Below are positions 45,152 to 57,500 of a stretch of DNA of 64,000 nt, one piece after another. Position 1 is the first letter of the stretch. Each line of letters opens with the position of its first letter. A program made the position numbers and the translations under genes. The notes beneath the pieces are model-generated. The model had not been told where the DNA came from and did not search any database. It was given only the letters and a program-made list of their open reading frames with translations. Source of the stretch: Dipodascopsis uninucleata var. uninucleata (Eukaryota; Ascomycota; Lipomycetes; Lipomycetales; Lipomycetaceae); NCBI GenBank assembly GCA_030568195.1, contig JAJLTO010000013.1:62001-126000 (forward strand), in the 5' to 3' direction.

Positions 45152-45862
45152 AATCTTAAATACCGCAAATAATGACTCTGTCTTTATCCTTTGTACAAAT
45201 TACATATAGATAATAGTAAGATAAGGTGTAGTACAGTGTAACACTGAATCCGCCGTTTGGTTAAATTAGCTTAATATAATTTAATATAGTACTTTATATC
45301 CATACATGTATATTAAGGGTCCAATGTTTGGCATTCAACATTAAAATTCATGTTGCTATGGAAACTAAAGTTTATTTCTGTAGACAAACAAAGGAAAATA
45401 TATACACATCTATACCGAGATCCTGACATGTCAATGAGGCTTAACTTGCATGTAGGAACCTTTCCGAATAAGAGAACCTGTTACAAGTCTCTGAAATATA
45501 GTCAAATAGAAGAAATAGTGAGATTTCTTTGTTTTTATTTCTTTGTTTTTAAGGTACAAGAAAATAAGACAACAACATCTCTTGTTTTCCACAGGTCATG
45601 CTCTGAGAGACAACATTACAAATTATTTTCATAGGCAAAAACTGCTGCAAGGTCTAATTGCTACTTTTTTTCTGTAAGTTAGGATGAACAAATATTGTTC
45701 TTTTTTGAGAGTGAGCAACACCTGCTAATAACCCAGTAGTAAATAGAAGGTGAATATATTTGTTCAAGAATATAATATTTCACCATCTTCAACGCGCGTC
45801 AGCAGCAGCTCTTGCAAATAATATTTGATTCCTACGATTAAAGGTTGTACAGTTTGGCTTCA
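45152..45862. other. Intergenic between divergent AIG2-like and CYK3
   Basis: 711 bp upstream of both genes. AT-rich, with T-rich runs near 45530-45550 and 45660. No gene recognised. Confidence 0.5.
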
Positions 45863-48800
45863 ATGACTACAAGTGTTCCTAACAAGTATCCGTTCCTATG
45901 TCAAGCTATCTATTCATGGTCTGGCGAAGAGGAAGGTAAGCACTATTTTTACACGTGGAATAGAGTAGACCATCGAATCTATAAGATTGTAAAAATTAAC
46001 TGAATTAAGGGGATTTGGGGTTCATTGAGGGAGATCTTATAGAATGCATTGGACTTGGAGATGGTCAATGGTGGGTTGGTAGACTCAAGAGAAACAAAGC
46101 TGTCGGTCATTTCCCGTCTAATTATGTTACCATAATGTAAGTACAAGTTGGTATTCATATATTTAGTTTGATACTCTGTTAGACAAGTATCATGTTTCTG
46201 ATGAGTTGTAATAGTGAGCAAAAGCCTATAACGAATAAACCTAAGGGAATTGTTGCCAGAAGAGCTCTTAAGGATGAGTTCAGGCGGCCAGCATCTGCAT
46301 TAGAACTACGCCAAACTAATCGAATCGAGCCTGCTACACGATATTATCCGGGGGATCAAAGCTCGGTATACACGTTTGCAGAGCACAACATGAAGCCATA
46401 TGAAGATATACGAAATGATACTCAGTCCGATGCTGAAGTTGATTCTGCACCGCCTATGCCACCTCCTCACAAAGTTCTCTATCGGCCTCATTCAAGCATG
46501 TCAATACGAGAAGCCAACCGTATACTGGATATAAAACGTCCAAGGACGCCAACTCCTCTCAGACATGCAATGGAAGATGTCATGGAAGGACTCGAGAATA
46601 TAAGCACACCCGATCAGAGTAAGAATAAAAATAGTGTCATTGAAAATAAAATAAAGAGATCACAGGAATCTGAGTTTATTAAAAGGGTCCATGCTCGTCC
46701 TGTTACGCACATGGATACAAGACGAACTTATAACGACGAGGATGACACACAAGAACCGTTGTGGAGACGAAGATCAACTTTTGGGCCACGAGTACCTTCG
46801 CTTACAAGACCAAAAAGTAGTCTTGGAATATCATATCCAAAAGGGTTCCGAGACCAAGAAGATTATGACGATGATATAAGTAATACGACGAGTACTCTAG
46901 TACCTCTTCAGCCTATTAGCAATATTTCATCTCAGCGAAGTTTGTTGAGATTGAGGTCATCGCTAAGTAGATCCGGTACAGTTCAAACGGCGTCCACAGC
47001 TTCTAATGGAACTTCAAACTTAAGTAACAGTACAGCGGCAACTACAAGTAGTAATCTCAGTGTAACTTCTGCCGGTAGCCTTGCAAGACGCAAAGCAGCT
47101 GCCTCAGCAGGAGTGGCCGCTAGCAGATTAGTGATGCGAGATGTAGACGATATTGGAACTGGTGAGCCTGTCGAACTACCAACTGCTACACGTACTGGCC
47201 GTCAATACGTTCAACAAAAGTCTAGCCTAATGGATCTCAAGCTCAAGAGATCAACTCTTTTCAATAAGATCAAGTCCCTAGGTAGTGGATCTTCTGCTAA
47301 ATCTGTTTCATCTTCTACAACATCAAAGTCATCACCTGCCGCAATCTCTAGCTCATATATCAGCAGTGACGGTTATAGACCTGGATCTGCCGCTTCTGGA
47401 ATTTTCTCAAGAAAAGAAGGACTTCGGCGTAATGCATCACAAGAGCAATCAACTCTTTGGATTCAGGCTCGAACAGATGTTAATAGAGCAATCTCAATGA
47501 GCCAGAATGAACGTGACACCAGGAAACGACGACAGGAACTCGAAGGCTTCTCGGTCTCCAATCCACTTGACATCGTATACCGACAGGTAAAAGGCGATGA
47601 AGGAATAGACGGAATGCCAGTTGAAGGAGGAATGGACGTGTCCAGTAAGTGTATATGTATATGCAAAGGCATGCCATTAAAGAGCAAATTTTCTAACCTG
47701 ATTATTTTCTCTAGAATTCAATTTTTCGCTTCTGGATAGAAATGTTCGGTCAACTACTGTACCAAGTCTGGCAACTCTGCCATCTTTCACGACAACAGTT
47801 CTATGCAGACCTTATAAGTCAGATATCCAGAGACTACGTGCTATTTTTATTTTCTGCTCAGAAAATATTATTTGGCAGCCATCTTCTCTACCGGATGAAA
47901 CAATTGAAATGCAATATTATGATACGAATCGCATATTCCGTTCAAAGAAGGCGAGCGCTGACGAGCTCGCTTTTTGTTTCAAGTCAATGTGTGATATGCT
48001 GAGGATCCCCTGTGAGGTTATTAAAGGATATCTCAAAGTCCCCGGTGAACGATTCGATGGACACATAATCAAAGTTAATCACGCTTGGAACGCGGTGGTG
48101 GTAGATGGTGAGTGGCGCCTTGTAGATGCTTCTTTGGCAAGTCCGACACATCCAAAGCGCACACTATACACCAATTGCCCAGAAAATAAGGCAGAAGACT
48201 TTTATTTCTTGTCTAAACCATTGGAATTGATATCGACACATATTTCACGCCATAGAACGCAACAACATATCGTACCAACGCTCCCTCACAGAGTACTATA
48301 CGAGTTGCCATCGATATGTCCGGGCATGATCCGTAATAACGTGTATCTATCAGAATTCGATACATCCCTGTTAAGAACGTCGGGATCTGAGGTCATTCAA
48401 ATCGATGTTCAGGTTCCTTGGGACATTGATTGCATCGCAGAACTCGAAGTTCGTGGCTATATTGCAGACGCAGATGGTGACATCATGGAATCTGGAGAAG
48501 TTTGCAAAATACCGGCGCTCACGCAACCATATTGGTCTCGAGGTGCACGTTTTTTTAGAGCTAAAGCTGTGTTGCCTGAAAATGAGCAGACTGGCGTGTT
48601 GAAAATTTACGCTGGCAACAGGGGTCTTGTTCACTCGATCAAAGACAACCCGTATCCATTAGCAATTGCCTTCCCAGTAACTCATTCAGGTGCAGGAATG
48701 AATTTCAGCTTTGTTCAGCGCCATCCTTGTTCACAAGCGATGCGATACGATTTATATATTGTACAGCCCCAATGTAAAAATCTGGTTTACAATAATACTT

Positions 48801-49063
48801 TCCTGTTTGATATTAAGCAGTTTTTAATTGGAATCGAATCTATAACTCTTACACCAAGCAAGTCTGCCAAGCTAGCAGTTCAAGGGCCCTCGGGTAAGAT
48901 CTTTAGAATGACACTTAAGGACTCAGATGATGACAGCTGCTCAGAAGCACAGACCGAATGGGAAACACTAGTCAAGTGTAACGAGAGAGGTACTTGGAGA
49001 GGACTAGTGATGGCCGATAGGAGCTCGTCATGGTGTGTGTTTGCCGAATGGACCTGCAAATAG
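45863..49063 (+). CDS. CYK3: Cytokinesis protein Cyk3 (SH3 plus transglutaminase-like)
   Basis: Actomyosin-ring and septum factor that works with Hof1/Cdc15 and chitin synthase in fungal cytokinesis. Four exons, 45863-45935, 46010-46136, 46206-47644 and 47715-49063, give 995 residues. The second acceptor could instead be at 46214, losing three residues. Residues 1-65 are an SH3 domain (CQAIYSWSGEEEGD, WWVGRL, GHFPSNYV). A Ser/Arg/Pro-rich linker of about 480 residues follows, probably disordered. The transglutaminase-like domain shows IPCEVIKGYLKVPGE, VNHAWNAVVVDGEWRLVDAS and the Cyk3-specific C-terminal beta domain. His and Asp of the classical triad are present, but the position of the catalytic Cys is Ala (KKASADELA), as reported for Cyk3 proteins, so it is a pseudo-enzyme. 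Confidence 0.92.
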
Positions 49064-51300
49064 TGGATTAATAGTAAATACCACATGCGATCCGTGTATC
49101 TCTAAGACCTGATGATTTTTATAATGATTTTTTTACGTGCTACTAAATCATGTCTTGCTATCATGCTACGCTTCACTGGAGAGAAGTTACCTTTTCTTTA
49201 CTTTCGTTACATTAACTATATATGTTTACATATTGTTTTAGATGTCACCTCATGCCCACCAATCTTTACTTCAGTTTTTATTTATTTTAGCCGCTCAGTA
49301 ATGACGTGTCCCTAGCGACTCTTGAGCGCTTTTGGTGATGAATTTTTACGAATAAGACCGATTCAATTCCTCGGCTTGACGCTCTTTACATGTGTAATAT
49401 CACATTTACTTCTATCGTTAATATTTGGATCTGTGCTCATCTTAAGAGTGAAATAGAATGTTTATATAACTTTGTGTTCCCGTATTAAATTGCGATCCAA
49501 GGAGATCAAATGTCAGCATTATACCTTGCTTTCATTCTTTTAACCGTAGTGCATTGCTCGTTTTGGAAGACAATTACCAATTAGCGCGATTAAACGGGTT
49601 GCCAGCTGCTATACAGCCCGCTCCGAAGTATATTGCCACACATATGATTATCATAGCACAAAGACGCTTGCATTCAATTCTTTTAGCTGAGCGCATGACT
49701 CGCTTTCGAGATAGGACAACGACTGATCTTCCGCTCAGATGAGCTTCGATCTGACAGTTTGTGGCATGATGTAGTTTTGGGCATAAGTCTTTACCACTCA
49801 TAGTATGGTGTATTAGTTGTATATTCGGCCCATCTTTTGTTCCTTTAATATCTCGGGTTCTATACCCATACGCTTGTCACTACAGAGATTATACAGCTTA
49901 TATTACCAATGTTAAATAGCCCTATCCTTCAACCTAAAATAAGTTTACACTACAAAATTGGATATCCAACTTAGGATAGTTAGCGAAGAGTAAATCTGAA
50001 TACACGCTGATGCATTTCTTCCCTCTTCTGACCTATGATCAGTAAGTGAATTTTACGGAACTAGGTTTGTAGTAGCCGTAGAGGATACATCACGGCATAT
50101 TTGATGGAATTGAGCTGATCCGAAGTAGATTATTTCTATATTTACAGACGATCCATCGTAACGATATAGTAGTAATGTTACGGGAGCATTAACCGTCTTA
50201 GTAGTAATAACGTGCTAGTTGCAATTGACCTCGGCAGCGTTATCAATACAGACAGCATTGTACCATTGTGTTTGGAAAATATATAGCTATGGGGTGGAAA
50301 CGGTATGTTTGGAGTCCCTGTTTTAGACGCTAACTAATCGGTGAGGATGCGCTCTAGAGACCCGGAGGTACACAATGGATAAGACAAATCTACATCGTAT
50401 GCAGAAATATATCACTTGAAGAGTATGCGAGTAGTAGATATGGAAGAGGTGATGTGACGCAGTGGTACTGGGAGACTTGCTTTGCTAAAAGTCAGTGGAG
50501 ATAACTGTACCGGGTTGGTAGTAACGATGTTGTCAGATGGCGCGAACCCAGTGAGATAGCATCATCTCTAATGATAGGGAACGTTGGAATCAGCTTGCGC
50601 TACAGGACAGGTATCACTAACGTGCCTTGCGAATCATGGAGCCTACACATGTGACTGTATAGTAGCAGAGAGCTGCATCTTGCAGCACTATAATCGCCAA
50701 GTTACATACACTGATAGCAGGATTAATTCGTCTATAGATAATGTGTAAGGGTGGCAAACAATCAAACTTGCACTGAATTATATGGAGAATATTTAGAAAT
50801 CGACAATATGACTTTCTAAATCCTTTGTTTTGCGTCATACTTTTCAAGGTTATATTTGGTCTCTACCTTAGAAAGCTATTCTGTACTGTTTCCCTTTCAT
50901 GAGGAATTATATTAGTTCTTACAGTTATTTTAAAAAATTATCCTTCAATGCTCAAAAGCTTCGGCTTTTCTTTTAAACACCTTTAAGTCTTCGATTTGTC
51001 TGATCAGTGCCTTTAGGACATCAACCAACTCAATATAGCCGACCATGGCCTCCACAGAATAAGCTGTTCACAGCTCAACAATGCAAGATTCACATCAGAA
51101 TTTAACCTAATTTGTTCCTATCTTGAATGATCAGCATAACCTATCTGCGCCTATTCAGCCTTCTCTACAGAGTTTACGAAGCACTTTCAAACGAATAATC
51201 AGCCTTATAATATATCTCGTCAGCTTCTGCTTAATTTGTGCAGTCGATATTATCGTTACTCTCAGCAATAGTGTATTTGAGTAATATTAAATTTAAAAAA
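49064..51300. other. Gene-poor intergenic region
   Basis: 2.2 kb downstream of CYK3 without a convincing gene. Short open frames at 49554-49742 and 50617-50847 have no recognisable features. Base composition is moderately AT-rich and lacks long repeats. Confidence 0.5.
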
Positions 51301-51850
51301 AAAGGTCCTTCAAAATATTCTTGAGTCTATTGAAATTCGTGCTGAGAGCACGGAGAATGAGTTGTTCGACGAAGTTGCTTTCCAGATATCCATTAATCTT
51401 CCTGTGGAAGATATCGTTGGAAATGAATACTTCGTATCCTTCTAGCTTACTCTAGACACATATCTTTATTGGTTACTCCAGAGAAGATTCTTAGCTCAAA
51501 ATTTCCTTCAGTAGTAACGTCACCATTTGATTTGCCAAATACTTCTAAAGAATCTAAAGAATCCAGCTTTACTCGTCCTTGGTCATTGCGATAGCGGCGT
51601 TCGCTATGACCAGTTCTTTAAAGTGTTCTTACAGTTTTCAGTTTGTAGCAGAATTCGTTTAGATTCCATCCGGGTTCCACTCAAAATCTCTAGTGCATTG
51701 CACTGACCACTGACCATCGTCAAAATCTTACATAATACTCGTTTAAGTTCTCGGTCAGCCGATTTCGGCCGAAATATCCTACACGCAAAAACAATACCAT
51801 CTTCGATGATATCGTATTCCCTGCAGGTGAGCCTGTTTTTCATTCCTTAA
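51301..51850 (+). pseudogene. Decayed coding relic, unidentified family
   Basis: The plus strand reads like protein in pieces spread over more than one frame, for example ESIEIRAESTENELFDEVAF near 51320-51390 and YDQFFKVFLQFSVCSRIRLD near 51610-51670, with balanced, non-repetitive composition. It is interrupted several times and has no usable start, so it looks like a broken gene. I do not recognise the family. Chance cannot be excluded for the shorter pieces. Confidence 0.35.
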
Positions 51851-52377
51851 ATGACTATTATATCCATTAATTTCCCTGTCAGATTTATAAACTATCCTTG
51901 TATGGTAATCCGATCCATCAGTTGCTCTCCACAGCATAGAAAAACCACTATCTGCTACTAAGCTCGTACGTGGCGTTTAGAGCTGTGGATAGAGCCTATG
52001 AACGAGAGTATAGAGTTAGAAATAGCAAAAGTTACTTCAGATGATGTTCTCACGTATTTGCAATTGAAACCACATATGTGATACTTGTTCACGATTAATG
52101 CCACAAACGTTTGTAGTTTGGACCTTTATGTTAGTTCAGTGCCGTCACACTAAATCCCGTTTTAGTTCATCTTTGAAGCATGATTAGCGACTCGTTATAT
52201 AGATAAAAGAAGCCTTGGACAACCCAAAATCATATTTTCTATTTATTTCGTGAAATATCCCAGGATTTTTTCTTACGAAGTAATCAGCAATAGCTTAGTG
52301 GTTTGCGAGTACAAATTGATCCTATAAACAGGAGAAAATAATCGTAAGAGATATTGAACAACGTACTGTGTAATATA

Positions 52378-54468
52378 ATGTTGGAACGTCTATCACAGAT
52401 AAGCTCGCATACTCGTGCAGCTGCCAGCGTTGAAGAAGTTCACCCTCTAGACCCTTTGTCAGCCGGCGAGATCAAGCAAGCAAGTACTATTGTCAAATCT
52501 ACATACCCTGACTTACCGATCACTTTCAATGTTATCTCGCTTGCAGATCCCAAAAAGGCTGAATTTCTTGCGTGGCAGGCTGATCCAGAGAACATTCCAA
52601 AGCCAGCTCGTGAAGTCGACATCGTCGCAATTGAGGTTGGCAAATCCGGTGTTCTAGAGGGCCTTGTCGATTTAACTGCTGGTAAGGTTATATCATGGAA
52701 GCATATTGAGGGCGTTCAGCCAATTCTGACTGTTGAGGACTTGAGCAAGGTTGAGCGTATCATCCGAACTCATCCTAAGGTCATTGAACAATGTGTTATC
52801 TCTGGTATTCCAGAGAGTGATATGCACAAGGTGTACTGTGATCCATGGACTATTGGCTATGATGAGCGTTTTGGTAATGAGCGTCGTCTCCAGCAAGCTA
52901 TCATGTTTTACAGATCTGATGAGGATGATTCTCAGTACTCTCACCCATTGGACTTCTGTCCTATCTTCGACACTGAGACTGAGGAAGTTATTGCCATTGA
53001 CATTCCTCCCATTCGTCGTCCTGTCAGCAAGGAAAAGCATTCCAATTTCACACCTAAAGCTGTTGAGGAAGAATTTGGCTACAGAAAAACTGTCAAGCCA
53101 ATTTATGTGGAACAACCAGAGGGTGTTTCATTCAAGATCAGTGGCCGTGAGATTGAATGGCAGAATTTCAAGTTCCATGTTGGTTTCAATTACAGAGAGG
53201 GCATTGTCCTGAACAATATTACCTACAACGACCATGGAAACGTTCGTCCTCTTTTTTACCGTATGTCTCTTGCTGAGATGGTAGTCCCGTATGGATCCCC
53301 ACAGCATCCGCACCAGCGCAAGCACGCGTTCGATCTTGGAGAGTATGGTGGAGGCTATATGACCAACTCACTTGCTCTTGGTTGTGATTGCAAGGGTGTG
53401 ATTCACTACATGGATGCTGCTTTCCCAGACCGTGCTGGTGAGGCAGTTACCATTAAGAATGCTATTTGCATTCACGAGGAGGATGATGGTGTCTTATTCA
53501 AACACTCTGACTTCCGTGACAACTATGCTACCTCCGTATTGGTCCGAGGTGTCAAACTTATTGTTTCCCAGATCTTTACCGCTGCTAATTACGAGTACAT
53601 GGTGTACTGGATTTTCCACATGGATGGAACTATTCAGCTTGAGATCAAGCTCACTGGTATATTGAACACCTACGTCATTAACCCTGATGAGGATACCGAG
53701 GGATATGGTACGCGTGTCTATTCTAATGTCATTGCTCACAACCATCAGCATTTGTTCTGTCTTCGTGTCAATCCTATGATTGATGGTGTTAATAACTCGA
53801 TCCAGATGGTTGATGCTACCAGAAATCCATACCCAACTGGTCACCCATCTAATCCATACGGAAATGGTTTTTTCCCTAAGGCTACTGTTTTTAAGACTAC
53901 TGGCGAGGCCATTACCGACTATGATGGTTCTACCTCCCGTACTTGGGATATGTTTAACCCAAACAAGAAGAACCAGTACTCTGGAAAGCCACCATCCTAC
54001 AAGCTTGTTTCTCGGGAGGCTCCAGAGCTTCTACCGAAGGAGAATGGTATTGTCTGGAAGCGTGCTGCATTCGCTCGCCATACTATTCACGTCACTCCAT
54101 ATGTTGATCGTCAATTTTATCCTGCTGGAGTTTACGTTCCACAAACTTCTGGAGAGCCATCCAAGGGCCTTCCTGAATGGATTGGTGATGGTACTGGCAG
54201 CATTGAGAATACCGACGTCGTCCTGTGGCACACTTTTGGTATTACTCACTTCCCTGCTCCGGAGGATTTCCCTATTATGCCTGCTGAGCCAATGACCTTG
54301 TTATTGCGTCCACGTAACTTCTTCTCTAAGAATCCTGCCCTGGATGTTCCACCATCGCATGCTATGACTACTTCGCAGGCTCGCAAGGCTAATAATGTCG
54401 GAATAACCTCGTTAACTGATACTGTTTCTCGTCTTGCAGTGGACGATTCTACTTGCTGCAGTAAGTAA
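52378..54468 (+). CDS. AMO: Copper amine oxidase, peroxisomal
   Basis: Homodimeric copper enzyme that oxidises primary amines to aldehyde, ammonia and hydrogen peroxide, letting fungi use amines as a nitrogen source. Single exon, 696 residues from ATG 52378; the frame is open further upstream but has no other ATG. The topaquinone precursor is Tyr405 in TAANYEY. The catalytic base lies in HYMDAAFPDRAGE. Two copper His are in AHNHQHLF and the third in HTFGITHFPAPEDFP. It tracks the Ogataea (Hansenula) polymorpha enzyme along its whole length, including the Cys-Cys-x-Lys C-terminus. The N-terminus RLSQISSHT resembles a PTS2 peroxisomal signal (R-L-x5-H-x), as in the yeast enzyme. C-ending codons are more common than in neighbours, suggesting high expression. 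Confidence 0.97.
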   Translation: MLERLSQISSHTRAAASVEEVHPLDPLSAGEIKQASTIVKSTYPDLPITFNVISLADPKKAEFLAWQADPENIPKPAREVDIVAIEVGKSGVLEGLVDLTAGKVISWKHIEGVQPILTVEDLSKVERIIRTHPKVIEQCVISGIPESDMHKVYCDPWTIGYDERFGNERRLQQAIMFYRSDEDDSQYSHPLDFCPIFDTETEEVIAIDIPPIRRPVSKEKHSNFTPKAVEEEFGYRKTVKPIYVEQPEGVSFKISGREIEWQNFKFHVGFNYREGIVLNNITYNDHGNVRPLFYRMSLAEMVVPYGSPQHPHQRKHAFDLGEYGGGYMTNSLALGCDCKGVIHYMDAAFPDRAGEAVTIKNAICIHEEDDGVLFKHSDFRDNYATSVLVRGVKLIVSQIFTAANYEYMVYWIFHMDGTIQLEIKLTGILNTYVINPDEDTEGYGTRVYSNVIAHNHQHLFCLRVNPMIDGVNNSIQMVDATRNPYPTGHPSNPYGNGFFPKATVFKTTGEAITDYDGSTSRTWDMFNPNKKNQYSGKPPSYKLVSREAPELLPKENGIVWKRAAFARHTIHVTPYVDRQFYPAGVYVPQTSGEPSKGLPEWIGDGTGSIENTDVVLWHTFGITHFPAPEDFPIMPAEPMTLLLRPRNFFSKNPALDVPPSHAMTTSQARKANNVGITSLTDTVSRLAVDDSTCCSK

Positions 54469-54914
54469 TAAATTGGCGAATATACCTGGAAGTGATATGC
54501 TATGGTATAAAAAATACAACGGTAGAATTTTCATTCTTCGCTTTAAATCGAATATATTGATATATAATTGCTTGGCTATGTTTTCTTGGTTACATCTAGT
54601 GAATATGATTTATAATAAGTCGCTGAGATCTATTTTTTAAATCTTGAAAAAAGTCCGTTTATGTGCTTGATATTTTTATAACCTTCCTTTCATAGTAAAA
54701 ATGGACTAGAAACTATACAATTACTCATCTTGCTTCAAACATTTGTAATCTGCTTCCAATAAATTAGCATTATCATATATACTTTACTTAGATTTTGTAA
54801 TGGTCTATACAAGAAGATCATTTTGTTGTACCTCCTCTATTCTAACGATAAAACTTAGAGATTCAAGAATTTCTTGAAGCACACAATACCAAAAAAAGTA
54901 ATACAAAGTGACAT
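54469..54914. other. Intergenic between convergent amine oxidase and GSH2
   Basis: 446 bp, AT-rich, containing both 3' ends. The stop of the amine oxidase is followed by a GTAAGT-like sequence, but the C-terminus is already complete. No other feature seen. Confidence 0.5.
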
Positions 54915-56423
54915 CTATATCAATACGACACTGTCGATACTACCAAATCCTGCAGCCACACCACCTTCTTCCGATTCTGCAAATTTAGTTCGTAGCAACC
55001 ATCCAGCTTCGAAATTTTCCTTTATCTCATGAGTAGAGGAATCCCACAAGACACAGCCAAAGATCCCAAGCTCCGAAATGACATATCCTTCGGTAACAAT
55101 GCCATTACGTATGATAGAGTTTTTCGTATCTGAAGGAGGAACAATAAGCTCCATGAGAATGTATCCTCTCGCATGGGATTCGTTAGGTAAACTTTTGACG
55201 AATCCCGGAATCTTCTCTTTATACACGTTATTACCGCCACCCTCCCTTTGGGGCTTTAATACGTACTTCTCAGGGCATGTGCTTATCAACTCTCGAGCAC
55301 GCTTTCCATGATCGGAATCATCAAGGGGAAGAATTTCAGCAAATGTACTCTTCAAACCTGAACGTACATTTTCATCTGTAACGAATTTTGATAGAATCTC
55401 ATCGTTAATAAGTACTTGCTGAATCTTCTTAGCTCCCGCAAAATGGGTAGCAATAGTTGGGCACTTAATTGCTTTTGATAGCTCCATAGTCTTTCTGGCA
55501 TTCCATGTTTCTTGGGTGGGATAGTCTGCAGGAGTATATCCAGATCTATAATAAACAACAGATATATGGCTTCCCTTATAAGTGAGAATTCTCGTATCAT
55601 TATCTAGTTCACCATGAATGGCAATCTCAGCTAGAGATGCCCGAATACTGAAGATGCCATGATCTTCCAGTAAGTGATATTCCAGCCATCGCTGATCAAA
55701 AGCATTACGCTCGCCTGGCTGAACAACAAAAAGAACATACGAATCCTGGACGTTGTATGCCTTGTGTGCAACTGCAAGGCCTTTTGCCAGACCTTTTGCA
55801 GACGGATTTTCTGGCATCGGCTCTTCATTGGCACTATTGACAAGCTCCGTATCTTTGTAAAGTCCGGACTTACGCAGAAAGCGATGGGCATCTGCAACCC
55901 GACTCGAGAGACCGCCGAAAGATGCGGAAATAGTGTTAAGCTCGACCTGTCTGATGTTGATATCAGAACCATTGTCAGCAACGTTTAGAAGATAATCCGA
56001 TCTGAAGATTCCAAGACTCAATGGCTGACTAACACCAATTTTTTCAACCTCCTTATGGAGCTTGTAAAGATCACCCATGAACTCGTCAACATCCGCAAGC
56101 TCTTTAACAATTTCTTGGAGGAAGGCATCATCGTCTGAGACTCGTACATAAAGTTCGTTAAAGTCCTTTTGGAGTCCTCGGGCTTGTTCAAATAGCTTTC
56201 GAGGGAAAGGCGACGGGAAGAGAGTCAGTGGAACATGAACCGCTCTTTCATCTGTGAGCTTTGAATCCAAACCAGCAGTCTCAGCAAATGAATCCGCCGA
56301 TCCCGATTCAGTAGGACCTCTTATGACGAGTCCATGACTCAAAGACCAGTCTCGCAGTGCTATTCGCAAACGATCGTGGTTCTCTAGAGACAATTTTGGC
56401 GGATAATTTATGTTACTCAGCAT
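54915..56423 (-). CDS. GSH2: Glutathione synthetase
   Basis: Eukaryotic ATP-grasp enzyme that joins gamma-glutamylcysteine and glycine, the last step of glutathione synthesis; cytosolic. Single exon, 502 residues, ATG at 56423. Seen: IFRSDYLL with the substrate-binding Arg and RQVELNTISASFGGL (about 120-190), the region HISVVYYRSGYTPADYP (about 300), the glycine-rich ATP loop KPQREGGGNNVYKE (about 395), and the C-terminal alanine-rich loop GGVAAGFGSIDSVVLI. Length and motif order match the family exactly. Convergent with the amine oxidase gene. Confidence 0.97.
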   Translation of the reverse strand: MLSNINYPPKLSLENHDRLRIALRDWSLSHGLVIRGPTESGSADSFAETAGLDSKLTDERAVHVPLTLFPSPFPRKLFEQARGLQKDFNELYVRVSDDDAFLQEIVKELADVDEFMGDLYKLHKEVEKIGVSQPLSLGIFRSDYLLNVADNGSDINIRQVELNTISASFGGLSSRVADAHRFLRKSGLYKDTELVNSANEEPMPENPSAKGLAKGLAVAHKAYNVQDSYVLFVVQPGERNAFDQRWLEYHLLEDHGIFSIRASLAEIAIHGELDNDTRILTYKGSHISVVYYRSGYTPADYPTQETWNARKTMELSKAIKCPTIATHFAGAKKIQQVLINDEILSKFVTDENVRSGLKSTFAEILPLDDSDHGKRARELISTCPEKYVLKPQREGGGNNVYKEKIPGFVKSLPNESHARGYILMELIVPPSDTKNSIIRNGIVTEGYVISELGIFGCVLWDSSTHEIKENFEAGWLLRTKFAESEEGGVAAGFGSIDSVVLI

Positions 56424-57500
56424 ACTGTTTCGGGCAGTCTTCAGTTAGTCGTTTAAATCAACTCAAACAATTCTTGTATCCTACTCCAGATATACCTCCC
56501 TCCTCTTGCTTTTTCGTCGCGGCGGTTTCTAATTCAAGCGAGTCGCACTGGTATAGTCAGTCTAACTATTGCCAAAACGATTCCAATTTATTGTTCCAAT
56601 CTATTTGGATTTCGCAATCGTGCTTATATAAGCAGAATGGAGCTATGATTGAGCCTCACTAGCCTTCACACGTCATTATCCTTAGTCATGGTAAATAAGT
56701 GCATACCAAGCGACCATTGTACGTAGCTAAATAGTAGGCGTTTGGGAAAGATATGTAAGAGAATTTTGGAGAGACAATATAATAGAGTCAAAGAATTGCA
56801 ATATAAGGCAGAACAAAATTTCCTAACTCATTCAATAATGACATTAGTTTTGTATAAAATTACTTACCCCTAGAAGTTTACATGAGCATACGCTGAAAAG
56901 CTGATTCCACATCAAAAAAAGGAGATATCGTAAAACTCTTCATTAATCTCCTATAAAAAACTTAAGTATTCTGAAATTCGATTCGAATTTTATTCACAAT
57001 CAGAGTCATGGAACTCACGGTTTTGAAATGGAGGATGGAGGTGAAGAGGAGATGAGGAGCTAAAATGGCCAAACAATGCATATATATATAATATAAATAT
57101 CTTTCACTTCCCAATTATTAATTACTCTTCTGTTTGGTAAGTCTATCGTAAGCCTCACAAAGCTAACTAGATAAAAATATACAAGATCAATATAGATCTG
57201 TGATTCCTCAAGTTTTAAGGTAGATGTTGGTTTTAAGTGAAGTGTCGACTCTATGCTAACTCAGGGCGAGGATGTACATACGTTTAGATCGACTTCCAGT
57301 TACAGCTCAAAAATGCTCGTTCACTATCAAAGGCAGGAAAAAAAGTTGAATGAATGGACAGAATTATAGGAAATTTTATGATATAGCAGACCGCTCTGAT
57401 ATGTCATTATTAGTTCTTGTGTCCTCTGCTTTTATGCTATTTATTTCCCTTTGACTTCAACTAGCATTTGCGTCCCGAGCAGGCTTCTGCGCGACTTTTT
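56424..57500. other. Intergenic, upstream of GSH2
   Basis: 1.1 kb that includes the GSH2 promoter. An open frame of about 100 codons that antisenses the GSH2 start (56357-56662 plus) has no ATG at its beginning and no recognisable feature. A TA-rich run lies at about 57080-57100. Nothing else supported. Confidence 0.5.

Noticed and set aside
54460-54480. GTAAGT overlapping the amine oxidase stop codon, suggesting a further intron and a last exon with a peroxisomal tripeptide
   Set aside because: The protein already ends in the Cys-Cys-x-Lys tail of the yeast enzyme, and no downstream acceptor gives a sensible exon; targeting is explained by the PTS2-like N-terminus.
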